A stretch of 64,000 nucleotides of DNA from JAJDNH01 sp964552395 (GTDB lineage: Bacteria; Acidobacteriota; Thermoanaerobaculia; Thermoanaerobaculales; Sulfomarinibacteraceae): positions 62,001 through 126,000 of the forward strand of contig CAZKGM010000005.1 of NCBI GenBank assembly GCA_964552395.1, given 5' to 3'. The position numbers and the translations under genes were made by a program. The notes beneath the pieces are model-generated. The model had not been told where the DNA came from, ran no database searches, and worked only from the letters and a program-made list of their open reading frames with translations. Shown here one piece after another: positions 48,605 to 57,477 of this stretch. Position 1 is the first letter of the stretch, and every line of letters begins with the position of its first letter.

Positions 48605-50431
48605 ATGTGCGGCATCATCGGGTATGCGGGATCTCACGAGACGGTACCGGTGCTTCTCGACGGCCTGCGCCGGCTCGAGTACCGCGGCTACGACTCTGCA
48701 GGAGTGGCGGTGGCCGGTGACGACGAGATCCAAATCCTGCGCGCCGCAGGAAAACTGGGCAACCTCGAGGAGCGGGCGTATGGAAGCCCACTCCGCGGCA
48801 CTCTCGGGATTGGCCATACCCGTTGGGCGACGCACGGCGCCCCCACCGAGGCCAACGCGCACCCACAGACCGACAGCGCCGGCCGTGTTGCGGTCGTGCA
48901 CAACGGCATTCTGGAGAACTACGCCAACCTTCGCCACGAGCTCCTGGCGGCCGGGGTCGCCCTCGCCTCCGACACCGATACCGAGCTCATCGCGCAGCTG
49001 ATCGGCGCCCGGAAGGGGCCGCTCCTGGAACGGGTGCTCGCCGTGTTGCCGCGCCTGGAGGGACAGTATGCGGTGGTGGCCCTGTGCCAGGACGATCCCG
49101 GCACGCTGGTGGCGTTCCGCAACGGCCCGCCGCTGGTGATCGGTCTGGGCGCCGACGAGAACCTGGTGGCCTCCGATGTCACCGCGCTCGTGCAGCGAAC
49201 CCGGCGGGTAGTCTTCCTCGAGAACGGGGACGTCGCCCGGATCTCACGGGACGGAGTCACGATCGTCGCTGCCGACGGCCGGGTGGTCGAACGACCGGTC
49301 GAGGAGCTCGACTGGGACCCGGGCAGGGCGGAAAAGGGTGGCTACCGCCACTTCATGCTCAAGGAGATCTGCGAGCAGCCGGATGCGCTGCGCAACACGG
49401 TCGTCGCCTACCTCGATGCCGAGCGCCAGGGTGTCAACCTGGACGGCCTCGGATTCGATCCGCGGCGCCTCGAGGCGGTGCAAAAGGTGCAGCTGGTGGC
49501 GTGCGGGACCTCCTGGCACGCCTGCCTGGTGGGCAAGTTCCTGATCGAACGACTGGCGGCGCTGCCGGTGGAGGTGGACTACGCTTCGGAGTACCGGTAC
49601 CGGTCCCCCCTGGTCGGAGCCCAGACCCTGGTTGTCGGGGTCAGTCAATCCGGAGAGACCGCGGACACTCTGGCCGCGATGGAGCTGGCCCGTGATGCCG
49701 GCGCGCCGCTGGGAACGATCTGCAACGTCCGCGGTTCCTCGGCCTGGCGACTGGCGGAGGCGCGGCTGCTGACCCAGGCTGGGCCGGAGATCGGTGTGGC
49801 GTCGACCAAGGCGTTCACGACTCAGCTGGTGGCCCTGCTGCTGGTTGCGCTGGCGCTACGCCGCACCCGCGGCCTTGCCTCGGACGAGGATCGCGAGCTG
49901 GTGACCGCGCTGCAGCGGCTGCCGCTCGCGGTCGAGCAAACGCTGGCGACGCCGGACGCGGTGTTCCGGCGCGGTGTCGAGCTGGTAGGCGAGCACGAGG
50001 ACTCGCTGTATCTGGGTCGAGGCATGCTGTACCCGATCGCCCTCGAGGGCGCCCTCAAGCTCAAGGAGATCTCCTACCTGCACGCGGAGGGGTATCCGGC
50101 CGGCGAGATGAAGCATGGTCCGATCGCGCTCGTCCAGGAGGGCTTTCCGGTGGTGGCGGTGGCCACCCGGACCGCGACCCGCGACAAGCTGCTCGGTAAC
50201 CTGATGGAGGTCCGTTCGCGCGGTGCTTCGCTGATCGCGGTCGCGGAGCCGGATGCCGAGGAGGTCGCGCGGTTCGTGGACCTGGTCCTGCCGGTGCCGG
50301 CGGTGCAGCAGCTGTTGCAGCCTGTGGTCGCCGTGGTGCCGTTGCAGCTGCTGGCGTACCACGTCGCGGTCGAGCTCGGCCTGGACGTCGATCAACCCCG
50401 GAACCTGGCCAAGAGCGTGACCGTGGAATGA
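48605..50431 (+). CDS. glmS: Glutamine-fructose-6-phosphate aminotransferase (isomerizing)
   Basis: GlmS makes glucosamine 6-phosphate from fructose 6-phosphate and glutamine, the first step to UDP-GlcNAc, peptidoglycan and lipid A. The 608-residue protein has the N-terminal nucleophile Cys2 in MCGIIGYAG, RLEYRGYDSAGVA and GHTRWATHG in the glutaminase domain, and two SIS domains, with SQSGETADTLAAM and ASTKAFTTQLVAL in the first. The C-terminal DQPRNLAKSVTVE is the family ending that feeds the active site. Length equals the E. coli enzyme. GGGGAG precedes the ATG. Its stop overlaps the start of the ClC gene (ATGA), an unusual neighbour. Confidence 0.97.
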   Translation: MCGIIGYAGSHETVPVLLDGLRRLEYRGYDSAGVAVAGDDEIQILRAAGKLGNLEERAYGSPLRGTLGIGHTRWATHGAPTEANAHPQTDSAGRVAVVHNGILENYANLRHELLAAGVALASDTDTELIAQLIGARKGPLLERVLAVLPRLEGQYAVVALCQDDPGTLVAFRNGPPLVIGLGADENLVASDVTALVQRTRRVVFLENGDVARISRDGVTIVAADGRVVERPVEELDWDPGRAEKGGYRHFMLKEICEQPDALRNTVVAYLDAERQGVNLDGLGFDPRRLEAVQKVQLVACGTSWHACLVGKFLIERLAALPVEVDYASEYRYRSPLVGAQTLVVGVSQSGETADTLAAMELARDAGAPLGTICNVRGSSAWRLAEARLLTQAGPEIGVASTKAFTTQLVALLLVALALRRTRGLASDEDRELVTALQRLPLAVEQTLATPDAVFRRGVELVGEHEDSLYLGRGMLYPIALEGALKLKEISYLHAEGYPAGEMKHGPIALVQEGFPVVAVATRTATRDKLLGNLMEVRSRGASLIAVAEPDAEEVARFVDLVLPVPAVQQLLQPVVAVVPLQLLAYHVAVELGLDVDQPRNLAKSVTVE

Positions 50432-52221
50432 GTGCCGTAGAGCCGTTACGCGGCGCCCACCTTGGGGCGCTGAGGGACCGCCTGTACCGGGTGCTGCTGC
50501 CGGGGAGCACCGGGATTCACATCCTGGCGATCCTGGTGGGCTCGATCTCCGGGCTACTGTCGGTCCTGTTCTGGCACGCCATCAACCTGGTGCATACTTT
50601 CGGAGACGAGAGAGCGCTGGCCTGGGTCCAGCACCAGCTGGGAGCCTCATGGGTGCCGGGGCGGCTGTGGATCGCGCTCTTCCCCGCCGTCGGCGCCCTG
50701 CTGATGGGCTTCCTGACCCTGCGAATCGCGAGGACCCCCTCCAATCCGGGCGTGCCGACGATGATGCTGGATGCGCGGATCAGGCCGGGCTCGATCCCGC
50801 TCCGCTACCTCCCGATGACCTTCATCGCCGCCGCGCTGGTGATTGGCAGCGGCGGCTCCGCCGGAAGAGAGGCGCCGGTTGTGGCCATGGGCGGCATCAT
50901 CGGTGGTCGTCTCGGCCGCTGGCTCGGGCTGTCGGCGCGACGGCGGCAGATCCTGATTGGCTGTGGCACCGGCGCCGCGATCGCGGCCGCGTTCAATGCT
51001 CCCCTGGCCGGAGTCTTCTTCGCGCTGGAGCTGATTCTCGGGGACTACACGGCAGGCACGATGTCGCCGGTGGTGCTGGCGTCGGTGGCCGGTACCGTCG
51101 TCTGCCGGGCGCTCGAGGGGGTGGGGGCGAGCCACTTCCGGGTTCCCCCGTACCATATCGGAGGCTGGCTGGAGATCGTCCTCTACGTTGGTCTCGGCTT
51201 GGCGGCCGGCCTCGTCGGACCGCTGTTCGCCCGCACCGAGAGGGCCCTTCACTCCATGTTCGCCAACTCCAGCCTGCCACCGGTCCTGCGCCCGGCGATC
51301 GGCGGGCTGGCCGTCGGAGCGGTGGCCCTGGTGCTGCCGCAGGTGATGGGGAATGGCTACGAGCACATGGAGGTCGCCCTTCGCGGCGACATGGTGCTGA
51401 TCGTGCTCGTGGCGCTGGTGTTCGGGAAGGTGCTGGCGACCAGCATCACCCTCGGCTCCGGAGGTTGGGGCGGCGACTTTGCGCCGCTGCTGTTCGTCGG
51501 CGCCATGCTCGGAGGAGCCTACGGTGCGGGCCTCGACTACCTGCTGCCCAACCACGGCCTGTCGTCCGGCGCCTACGCGATGGTCGGGATGGGGGCGCTG
51601 CTGACGGCGACCCTCCGCTGTCCGGTGACGGCGATCCTGCTCCTGTTCGAGCTCACGGGCTCGTACCAGGTCATCTTGCCGATCATGACCTCGTGCGCGG
51701 TCGCAATCCCGGTGTCGCGCATTCTGCTCCGGCGCGGCATGTACCACGGCAAGCTCGAGGAGATGGGCGGTCCGGCGGGCGAGCACCCGGAGACGAGGCT
51801 GCTGGCCGGCGTCAAAGTGGCCACGCTCATGCGCCCGCAAGCGGTGACGCTGGCAGCCGCCACGCCGTACCGCGAGATCCTGCGTGTGATTGCCACCTCC
51901 GACCAGCTGGTGTTCCCGGTGGTCGGCGAAAGCGGCGGGCTTCTGGGCGCGCTGACCTTCCGGGAGCTTCGAGGACATCTCGATGCGGTGGAGCTGGCGG
52001 ACCTCGTGGTCGCCGCCGATGTCGCTTCCGAGGACGTAGCCGTACTAACCCTGTCGGACAGCCTCGAGCACGCTCTGCAGCTGTTCGCGGCCGAGGAGCT
52101 CGAGGAGCTGCCGGTGGTGGAGGACCTGCCGGGGAAGCAGTTTGCGGGGATCCTCACACGACGCCAGGCCCTCGCCGCCCGCGCCCGCCTGTTGGCCGAG
52201 TGGGAGATCGAAGATCGTTGA
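50428..52221 (+). CDS. ClC-type chloride channel/transporter with C-terminal CBS domains
   Basis: A 597-residue ClC protein. The membrane part (about residues 25-440) carries the selectivity-filter motifs GSGGSAGREAPVV at 140-152, where E148 is the expected gating glutamate, and GSGGWGGDFAPLLFVGA. In the first motif the residue after the gating glutamate is Ala, where the family usually has Gly (GREGP). A normal ClC core is followed at about 465-590 by two CBS domains (VATLMRPQAVTLAAATPY, and AVLTLSDSLEHALQLFAAEELEELPV), which often bind adenine nucleotides. The ATG at 50428 overlaps the glmS stop by four nt. Whether it is a channel or a chloride/proton exchanger is not certain; the intact glutamate favours gating or exchange. 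Confidence 0.94.
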   Translation: MSAVEPLRGAHLGALRDRLYRVLLPGSTGIHILAILVGSISGLLSVLFWHAINLVHTFGDERALAWVQHQLGASWVPGRLWIALFPAVGALLMGFLTLRIARTPSNPGVPTMMLDARIRPGSIPLRYLPMTFIAAALVIGSGGSAGREAPVVAMGGIIGGRLGRWLGLSARRRQILIGCGTGAAIAAAFNAPLAGVFFALELILGDYTAGTMSPVVLASVAGTVVCRALEGVGASHFRVPPYHIGGWLEIVLYVGLGLAAGLVGPLFARTERALHSMFANSSLPPVLRPAIGGLAVGAVALVLPQVMGNGYEHMEVALRGDMVLIVLVALVFGKVLATSITLGSGGWGGDFAPLLFVGAMLGGAYGAGLDYLLPNHGLSSGAYAMVGMGALLTATLRCPVTAILLLFELTGSYQVILPIMTSCAVAIPVSRILLRRGMYHGKLEEMGGPAGEHPETRLLAGVKVATLMRPQAVTLAAATPYREILRVIATSDQLVFPVVGESGGLLGALTFRELRGHLDAVELADLVVAADVASEDVAVLTLSDSLEHALQLFAAEELEELPVVEDLPGKQFAGILTRRQALAARARLLAEWEIEDR

Positions 52222-52392
52222 CCTGCACCCGTGCCCGGCATCGAGTTCCCGCGATCTGCCACGGCCGCCGCTGCTGCGCGTGGGAGACGGGCGGGCCTCC
52301 CGTTCGCAGCGAAGCGATCGGTGGCGTGAGGAAGGCATGCCTGCCGACGTCCCGGCAGGGTGGGTGCGATCCGAGATGAGCGGAAGGGTGTA

Positions 52393-54609
52393 ATGGAGGC
52401 TCAGGAGCTCAACGAAGCCCAGCGTGAGGCGGTGACCCACGGCGGCGGCCCGCTGCTGGTCCTCGCCGGCGCCGGCTCGGGCAAGACGCGGGTGCTCACC
52501 TACCGCATCGCCCATCTGCTCGCCGAGGGGATGGCGCAGACGGGCGAGATTACAGCGGTCACCTTCACCAACAAGGCCGCGCGCGAGATGCGAGAGCGGG
52601 TCGAGCGCCTGCTCGGAGGCGCCGGAGCCGCCGGAGGGATCTTCCTCGGAACCTTCCATCGTTGGGCGTTGGAGGTCTTGAGGCGGTACCCTGACGCGGC
52701 GGGGCTACCGCCGCGCTTCTCGATCCTCGACACCGACGATCAGCGCGCCCTCGTCAAGCAGGTCATGGGCCAGCTGCAGGTGGACGCCAAGGCCAACCCG
52801 CCGCAGGCTCTGCTGGCGCGGATCTCGGCCGCCGTCAACGGCGGCCTTCGCCCCTCCTCTCTCGAGTCTGGAGGGGACCCGGGACGGGAGATGCTGGCAG
52901 CGGTCTGGAGAGCTTACGGTGAGGCCAAGCGCCGGGTTGGGGCGGTCGACTTCGACGACATGCTGGCCCTCGCCCTCGGGGTTTTCCGTCAGCACGAGGC
53001 CGTCCGGACCGCGGTGGCGCAGCGTGCGACGTGGCTGCTAGTGGACGAGTTCCAGGACACCAACAAGCTGCAGATGCAGCTTCTGAAGGCTGTCGTCGGT
53101 GGCGACCGCAACATTACGGTGGTCGGTGACGAGGACCAGTCGATCTACCGCTGGCGCGGCGCCGAGATCGACAATATCCTCACCTTCGAGAGGCACTTCC
53201 CTGGCGCCCGGGTGGTGGCGCTCGAGGAGAACTACCGTTCCACTCAGCCGATCCTCGATGCCGCCGGCGAGCTCATCCGGCAGAATACCTTCAGGCGCGG
53301 CAAGACGTTGTACACGAGCCGCTCGGGCGGTGATCCGGTCCGACTCTGCGTGGGCGAGGACGAGCGCGCCGAGGCGCGGTGGGTCGTCGATCGCATCCAG
53401 GAGCTCGAGGACCCGATCGCCCTCGGCTCGATGGCCGTGCTGATGCGAACTAACGCCCAGACGCGGCCATTCGAGGAGGAGCTCACCCGCCGTCAGGTCG
53501 CCTATAGGGTCGTCGGTGGGCTTCGCTTCTGGCAGCGGGCGGAGGTCCGTGATGCGGTCGCCTACCTGCGTCTGCTTGCCAACCCCGCCGACATCCTCGC
53601 CTTTCGCCGCGTCGCCAACGTTCCAGCTCGCGGCATCGGCGCGGCGACCATGGACACGCTCGAGCGACATGCGGCGGCGACGGCGCAGCCGCTGCCGGTG
53701 GCGGCCGCCGAGCTGCCGGAGAGCCTCATGCCGCGCGCACGGCAGGCCCTCGAGAGCTTCTTCGCGTTGCTCGACGAGGGCCGGCGATTGCGGATCGAGC
53801 TGGCTCCGGGTGATCTCGTCGGCTGGCTGCTCGAGGAGTCAGGGCTGCTGTCGCTCTACGACGGCGACGACCCCGCCAAGCTCGCCCGGCGGGAGAACCT
53901 CGAGCAGCTCGCAGCTGCCGTTGCGGAGGCGGATGTCCAGGGCCAGACGCTGGAGGAGCTTCTGGACTCGATCGCGCTCCTCGAGGAGGGGGATGAGGTC
54001 TCGGCCGCCGATGCTGTCAGCTTGATGACCCTCCACGCCGCCAAGGGTCTGGAGTTTGACGCCGTGTTCTTGGTCGGAGTCGAGGAGGGGTTGCTGCCCC
54101 ACGGCTCGAGCCGGGACGACCCGGAAAGTCTCGAGGAGGAGCGCCGCCTCGCCTATGTCGGGATGACCCGGGCGCGGCGCTGGCTGGCGCTGTCCGCGGC
54201 TCGCAGCCGGTTCCTGTTCGGCCAGCGCCAGGGAACGAGCCCGTCCCGCTTCCTCGCCGAGCTGCCGGTCGGTACTTTCCTCGACGTCTCGGACGTTCCC
54301 GTAACGCTGGGGCGGTCGGAGGCGGCTTTCCGCCCCGTCAGTCCCGCGATGACGTCGGGTGGCTCCAAAGTGCCGGGGCGGGCTGCGCCGGCCGCTGCGC
54401 CGCGTCGCGGTCGAGCCGCGCGCGCCACCGTCATGGACGCCGCCGGCAACGGCTGGCGTCCCGGTGATCGCGTCAGCCACCGTCGCTTCGGCAGTGGCGT
54501 TATCCTCTCCTGCCAGGGTCGCGGACCCCAGCTCAAGCTGGTGATCTACTTCGATCGCGCCGGCCGCAAGACGCTGGTGCCGACGATCGCGAAGCTGGAA
54601 AAGGTGTAG
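52393..54609 (+). CDS. pcrA: UvrD/PcrA-type DNA helicase
   Basis: An SF1A 3'-5' helicase used in repair and replication restart. The 738-residue protein has motif Q (LNEAQREAV), Walker A AGAGSGKTRVLTYR, motif Ia TFTNKAAREMRERV, Walker B LLVDEFQDTN, motif III VVGDEDQSIYRWRGAE, motif IV ENYRSTQPI, VSLMTLHAAKGLEFDAV and RRLAYVGMTRARR. The C-terminal tail is a Tudor-like fold with GDRVSHRRFGSGVI, the feature that joins it to PcrA and UvrD. The ATG at 52393 was chosen over the in-frame GTG at 52360 because GGAAGGG lies upstream and the Q motif follows at the normal distance. The gene is separated from ClC by 171 nt. Confidence 0.95.
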   Translation: MEAQELNEAQREAVTHGGGPLLVLAGAGSGKTRVLTYRIAHLLAEGMAQTGEITAVTFTNKAAREMRERVERLLGGAGAAGGIFLGTFHRWALEVLRRYPDAAGLPPRFSILDTDDQRALVKQVMGQLQVDAKANPPQALLARISAAVNGGLRPSSLESGGDPGREMLAAVWRAYGEAKRRVGAVDFDDMLALALGVFRQHEAVRTAVAQRATWLLVDEFQDTNKLQMQLLKAVVGGDRNITVVGDEDQSIYRWRGAEIDNILTFERHFPGARVVALEENYRSTQPILDAAGELIRQNTFRRGKTLYTSRSGGDPVRLCVGEDERAEARWVVDRIQELEDPIALGSMAVLMRTNAQTRPFEEELTRRQVAYRVVGGLRFWQRAEVRDAVAYLRLLANPADILAFRRVANVPARGIGAATMDTLERHAAATAQPLPVAAAELPESLMPRARQALESFFALLDEGRRLRIELAPGDLVGWLLEESGLLSLYDGDDPAKLARRENLEQLAAAVAEADVQGQTLEELLDSIALLEEGDEVSAADAVSLMTLHAAKGLEFDAVFLVGVEEGLLPHGSSRDDPESLEEERRLAYVGMTRARRWLALSAARSRFLFGQRQGTSPSRFLAELPVGTFLDVSDVPVTLGRSEAAFRPVSPAMTSGGSKVPGRAAPAAAPRRGRAARATVMDAAGNGWRPGDRVSHRRFGSGVILSCQGRGPQLKLVIYFDRAGRKTLVPTIAKLEKV

Positions 54610-54610
54610 C

Positions 54611-55762
54611 CTACCTCCGGAGTCTCCGAACCTCCTCGATGACGCGTGCGGCGGCGCGTTCGACCTCTTCCTCTGTGGTGTGTCGCATGACGCTGAAGCG
54701 CAGGGAAGCGGCGGCGAGGTCCGCGGGAACACCCATCGCCCTCAGCACCGGGGAAGGTTCGGGGGCGGCGGAGGCGCACGCCGAGCCGGTACTGACGGCC
54801 AGATCGGGAAGCGACGCCAGCAGCGCACTGCCGTCGACGCCGGCGAACGCGAGGTTCGTGGTGTTGGGGAGGCGGTGGCGGGGATCGCCGTTGCGCCGCA
54901 CACCGTCGAGACCGGCCATGATGGTGTCTTCGAGACGATTGCGCAGGGAGGCGAGGCGGGGACCGTCACCGGCGACACGCTCGGCGGCCAGCTCGAGGGC
55001 TGCGGCCAGGCCCACAGCGCCGGGGAGGTTGGGCGTACCGGAGCGCAAGCCGTGCTCCTGGTTGCCGCCGGCGAGCATCGGCTCCAGCCGCAGGGGTGGG
55101 TGTTGCCGCCGTTGATAGAGGGCGCCGACACCCTTGGGGCCATACACCTTGTGCGCCGAGACCGACACCAGGTCGGCCCCGAGCTCGCCGACGCTCACCG
55201 GCAGCTTGCCCGGTCCCTGCGCGGCGTCGCAGTGGACGAGGACGCCGCGGGCGTGTGCCGCTGCCGCCGCCTCGGCCACCGGCTGCAGCACGCCGGTCTC
55301 GTTGTTGGCCAGCATCAGGCTGACGAGAGCGGTGTCCGGGCGCAGGACGCGCTCGAGCTCATCGGGCCGGATGCGTCCGCCGTCGTCGACGCCGAGGAGG
55401 GTGACCTCCCATCCCTCGCGCTCCAGAGCGGCCAGCGGCTGAAGCACGGATGGGTGCTCGGTGCGCTGACTGACGAGGTGGCGGCTGTGGCCGGCGCGCG
55501 CGGCCGCGGTCGCGCGGATGGCCAGGTTGTTAGCCTCGGTGGCGCCCGAGGTGAAGACAATCTCGGTCATTGACGTCACGCCCAGGTGCCGTGCGACGGT
55601 GCGGCGCGCCGCCTCGAGCGCCAGGAACGCCTCTCGTCCGGGGCCGTGCGAGCGGTTGGAGGGGTTGGCGAAGCGCTCGCCGAAGAACGGCATCATCGCC
55701 TCGACCACCTGGGGGTCGCACGGCGTCGAAGCGTTGGCATCGAGGTAGATCACATCCCGCAT
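54611..55762 (-). CDS. Cysteine desulfurase (IscS/NifS family)
   Basis: The 383-residue PLP enzyme releases sulfur from cysteine for iron-sulfur clusters or thiolation. IYLDANASTPCDP is the N-terminus, SGATEANNLAIRA the cofactor loop, and VHCDAAQGPGKLPV contains the aspartate that holds the PLP ring. The Schiff-base lysine is in SVSAHKVYGPKGVGALY. VSTGSACASAAPEPSPVL contains the active-site cysteine on its loop. The ATG at 55762 was preferred over an open frame that continues to 55867, because the N-terminal strand starts there. No IscU or IscA follows, so it could serve Fe-S assembly or tRNA thiolation. The start coincides with the predicted transcript start, and an inverted repeat lies directly upstream. 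Confidence 0.92.
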   Translation of the reverse strand: MRDVIYLDANASTPCDPQVVEAMMPFFGERFANPSNRSHGPGREAFLALEAARRTVARHLGVTSMTEIVFTSGATEANNLAIRATAAARAGHSRHLVSQRTEHPSVLQPLAALEREGWEVTLLGVDDGGRIRPDELERVLRPDTALVSLMLANNETGVLQPVAEAAAAAHARGVLVHCDAAQGPGKLPVSVGELGADLVSVSAHKVYGPKGVGALYQRRQHPPLRLEPMLAGGNQEHGLRSGTPNLPGAVGLAAALELAAERVAGDGPRLASLRNRLEDTIMAGLDGVRRNGDPRHRLPNTTNLAFAGVDGSALLASLPDLAVSTGSACASAAPEPSPVLRAMGVPADLAAASLRFSVMRHTTEEEVERAAARVIEEVRRLRR

Positions 55763-55768
55763 CTCGGT

Positions 55769-55800
55769 ATTGTACGGGAGCGATTCGCGCCGCGAATCGC
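55769..55800 (-). promoter_or_regulatory. Predicted promoter with overlapping palindromic operator, cysteine desulfurase
   Basis: On the minus strand a -10-like TACAAT occupies 55774-55769, six nt before the ATG at 55762, so the transcript would begin at or next to the start codon. Immediately upstream, GCGATTCGC (55780-55788) and GCGAATCGC (55792-55800) form a perfect 9-bp inverted repeat with a three-base centre. It covers the spacer and -35 region and is well placed for a repressor. Confidence 0.45.
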
Positions 55801-55882
55801 TTGGCTGCCGAAACCGTGACGGTTGCGTCTCCGTAAAATCATCGGAAGCCGGTTCCGTGGTGCCCATTGGTCCGGCCCTGAC

Positions 55883-55911
55883 TTGCGGCGTGAAGGCAAT
55901 GCGGCTAACAT
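55883..55911 (+). promoter_or_regulatory. Predicted sigma-70-type promoter of the GWxTD gene
   Basis: TTGCGG at 55883-55888 and TAACAT at 55906-55911 are spaced by 17 nt. A start site near 55918 leaves about 30 nt of leader, which begins with alternating GCGC sequence. The spacing is ideal and each hexamer is a fair match. Confidence 0.5.
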
Positions 55912-55947
55912 GCGCGCGCGGCGCGCGCGTCGCCTTGGGGGTACGTC

Positions 55948-57468
55948 ATGAGAAAAGCTCTTCTAGCACTCCTTTCCTTGATCCTGGTCACGGCACCTGC
56001 GTGGGCCCAGCTGTCCGAGAAGTACGCGTCGTGGCCTGACGGCCCGGCCGGGCTTCTCCTGACGCAGCAGGAGAGGACCGACTACAAGACGATCACCACA
56101 GATGACGCAGCTCAGAAGTTCATCGATCTGTTCTGGGCCAAGCGCGATCCCGACCTCAACAGCCAGGTCAACGAGTTCAAGGTCGACTTCGAGGCGCGCG
56201 TCGCGGCGGCCGACAAGGTGTTCGGCGAGGGCGAGACGCGGGGGGCCTTGACCGATCGCGGCAAGGTCCTGCTGCTGCTCGGACAGCCGGGGCAGCGCGG
56301 TGAGGAGTCGATCGAGGATTTCCTCACCAGTCTTTACGGCCGCGGCAGGCAGGACGCGAACTTGCGGTCAAGGGATTTCCACTCCGGCAGCACGCAGACC
56401 ACAATGTTTGGAATCTCGTTCGACCGTGCCAAGGGCAAGGCCGCCGTCTGGCTCTACCCGAGCACCCAGATCCCGGCCAGCGTGGGCGTGCCGGAGCGCC
56501 TGACGTCGGTGATGTTCGCGTTCTTCGACGCCGAGGGCAACGGACACTTCGAGATGCAGCGCAAGATCAGAGACTCGAAGTGGGCGGTCGCTGCCCTCGA
56601 GGCGATGCCGGCCAAGGATCTCCTTCACCCCGAGATGACTGAACTCCCGACCTACCCGCTGCTGCCGGGAACGGTGGCGGCGACGGCCGCCCAGCTGGCC
56701 TGGCTGTCGACGGAGCCGGCGCCGTGGCCCGCCGGCTCAATGGCCGAGGTCAGCCAGGGTGTGACCACCGAGAGTATCTTGCCGGCCTGGATCGCGGTGG
56801 TTCTTCCCGGCAGTGCCCCGGCCGCCGATCTCATGGTGGGCCGCCTCATGAAGCCGGACGGCACCGTGGTGGGAACATTCCAGCGGCCGGTGACCGGACT
56901 CGCCGTCAAGCAGGGGCATCTGTACGAACTTTCAATGCCGGTGCCGGCCGGTGCCTCGAAGCTGCAGCTGGCGCTTGCCGCCAAGGGCGATCCGATAGCC
57001 GTCCGCGGCCTTGATATCGATCTCGAGAGCGTCGCGCCGGGCGCCACCTACATCACGCCTCTGGCCGCGGGCGCCGAGGTCCTCGACCTGAGTGCCTACG
57101 ATGCGGGGGATCCCTTCATCTATGGCGGCCATCACCTGGTGCCGCGCCCCGAAGGGAACTACACCTCCGATGAGACCATCAACTACTTCTGTCTCGTGAT
57201 TCGTCCTGCCGGCGGAGGGGACCAGCCGACCGCGGATGTCAGCGCCCGGCTGTACGTCGGCCACAACCCGGTTTCGCCGAAGCGGCCGCCGCGCGAGGTG
57301 AAGCTGTCCTCGGTCTCCCCCAACGTGTTCATGATGGGCTCAGGCCTGCCCCTCTCGTTCCTCACCATGCCCGGCCACTTCACGCTCAAGGTGACGGTTA
57401 CAGACCCGACGAGCGGCGTGTCGCGGACCACCGACCTTCCGATCGTCATCTCGGAGAAGGGCCAGTAG
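55948..57468 (+). CDS. Exported GWxTD-domain protein
   Basis: A 506-residue exported protein with a signal peptide (MRKALLALLSLILVTAPAWA). The N-terminal part fits the GWxTD domain: LLLTQQERTDYKTI, then FIDLFWAKRDPDL, FEARVAAADKVFGEG, and RGALTDRGKVLLLLGQPGQ. The name-giving tryptophan is replaced here (GALTD instead of GWxTD). The middle and C-terminal parts are beta-rich, with no recognisable catalytic residues. GWxTD proteins are common in Acidobacteriota and related phyla and have no established biochemical role. A GGGGG ribosome site and a good promoter lie upstream, and ribBA follows after nine nt. Confidence is in the family, not in function. Confidence 0.85.
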   Translation: MRKALLALLSLILVTAPAWAQLSEKYASWPDGPAGLLLTQQERTDYKTITTDDAAQKFIDLFWAKRDPDLNSQVNEFKVDFEARVAAADKVFGEGETRGALTDRGKVLLLLGQPGQRGEESIEDFLTSLYGRGRQDANLRSRDFHSGSTQTTMFGISFDRAKGKAAVWLYPSTQIPASVGVPERLTSVMFAFFDAEGNGHFEMQRKIRDSKWAVAALEAMPAKDLLHPEMTELPTYPLLPGTVAATAAQLAWLSTEPAPWPAGSMAEVSQGVTTESILPAWIAVVLPGSAPAADLMVGRLMKPDGTVVGTFQRPVTGLAVKQGHLYELSMPVPAGASKLQLALAAKGDPIAVRGLDIDLESVAPGATYITPLAAGAEVLDLSAYDAGDPFIYGGHHLVPRPEGNYTSDETINYFCLVIRPAGGGDQPTADVSARLYVGHNPVSPKRPPREVKLSSVSPNVFMMGSGLPLSFLTMPGHFTLKVTVTDPTSGVSRTTDLPIVISEKGQ

Positions 57469-57477
57469 GGGGGGGGC

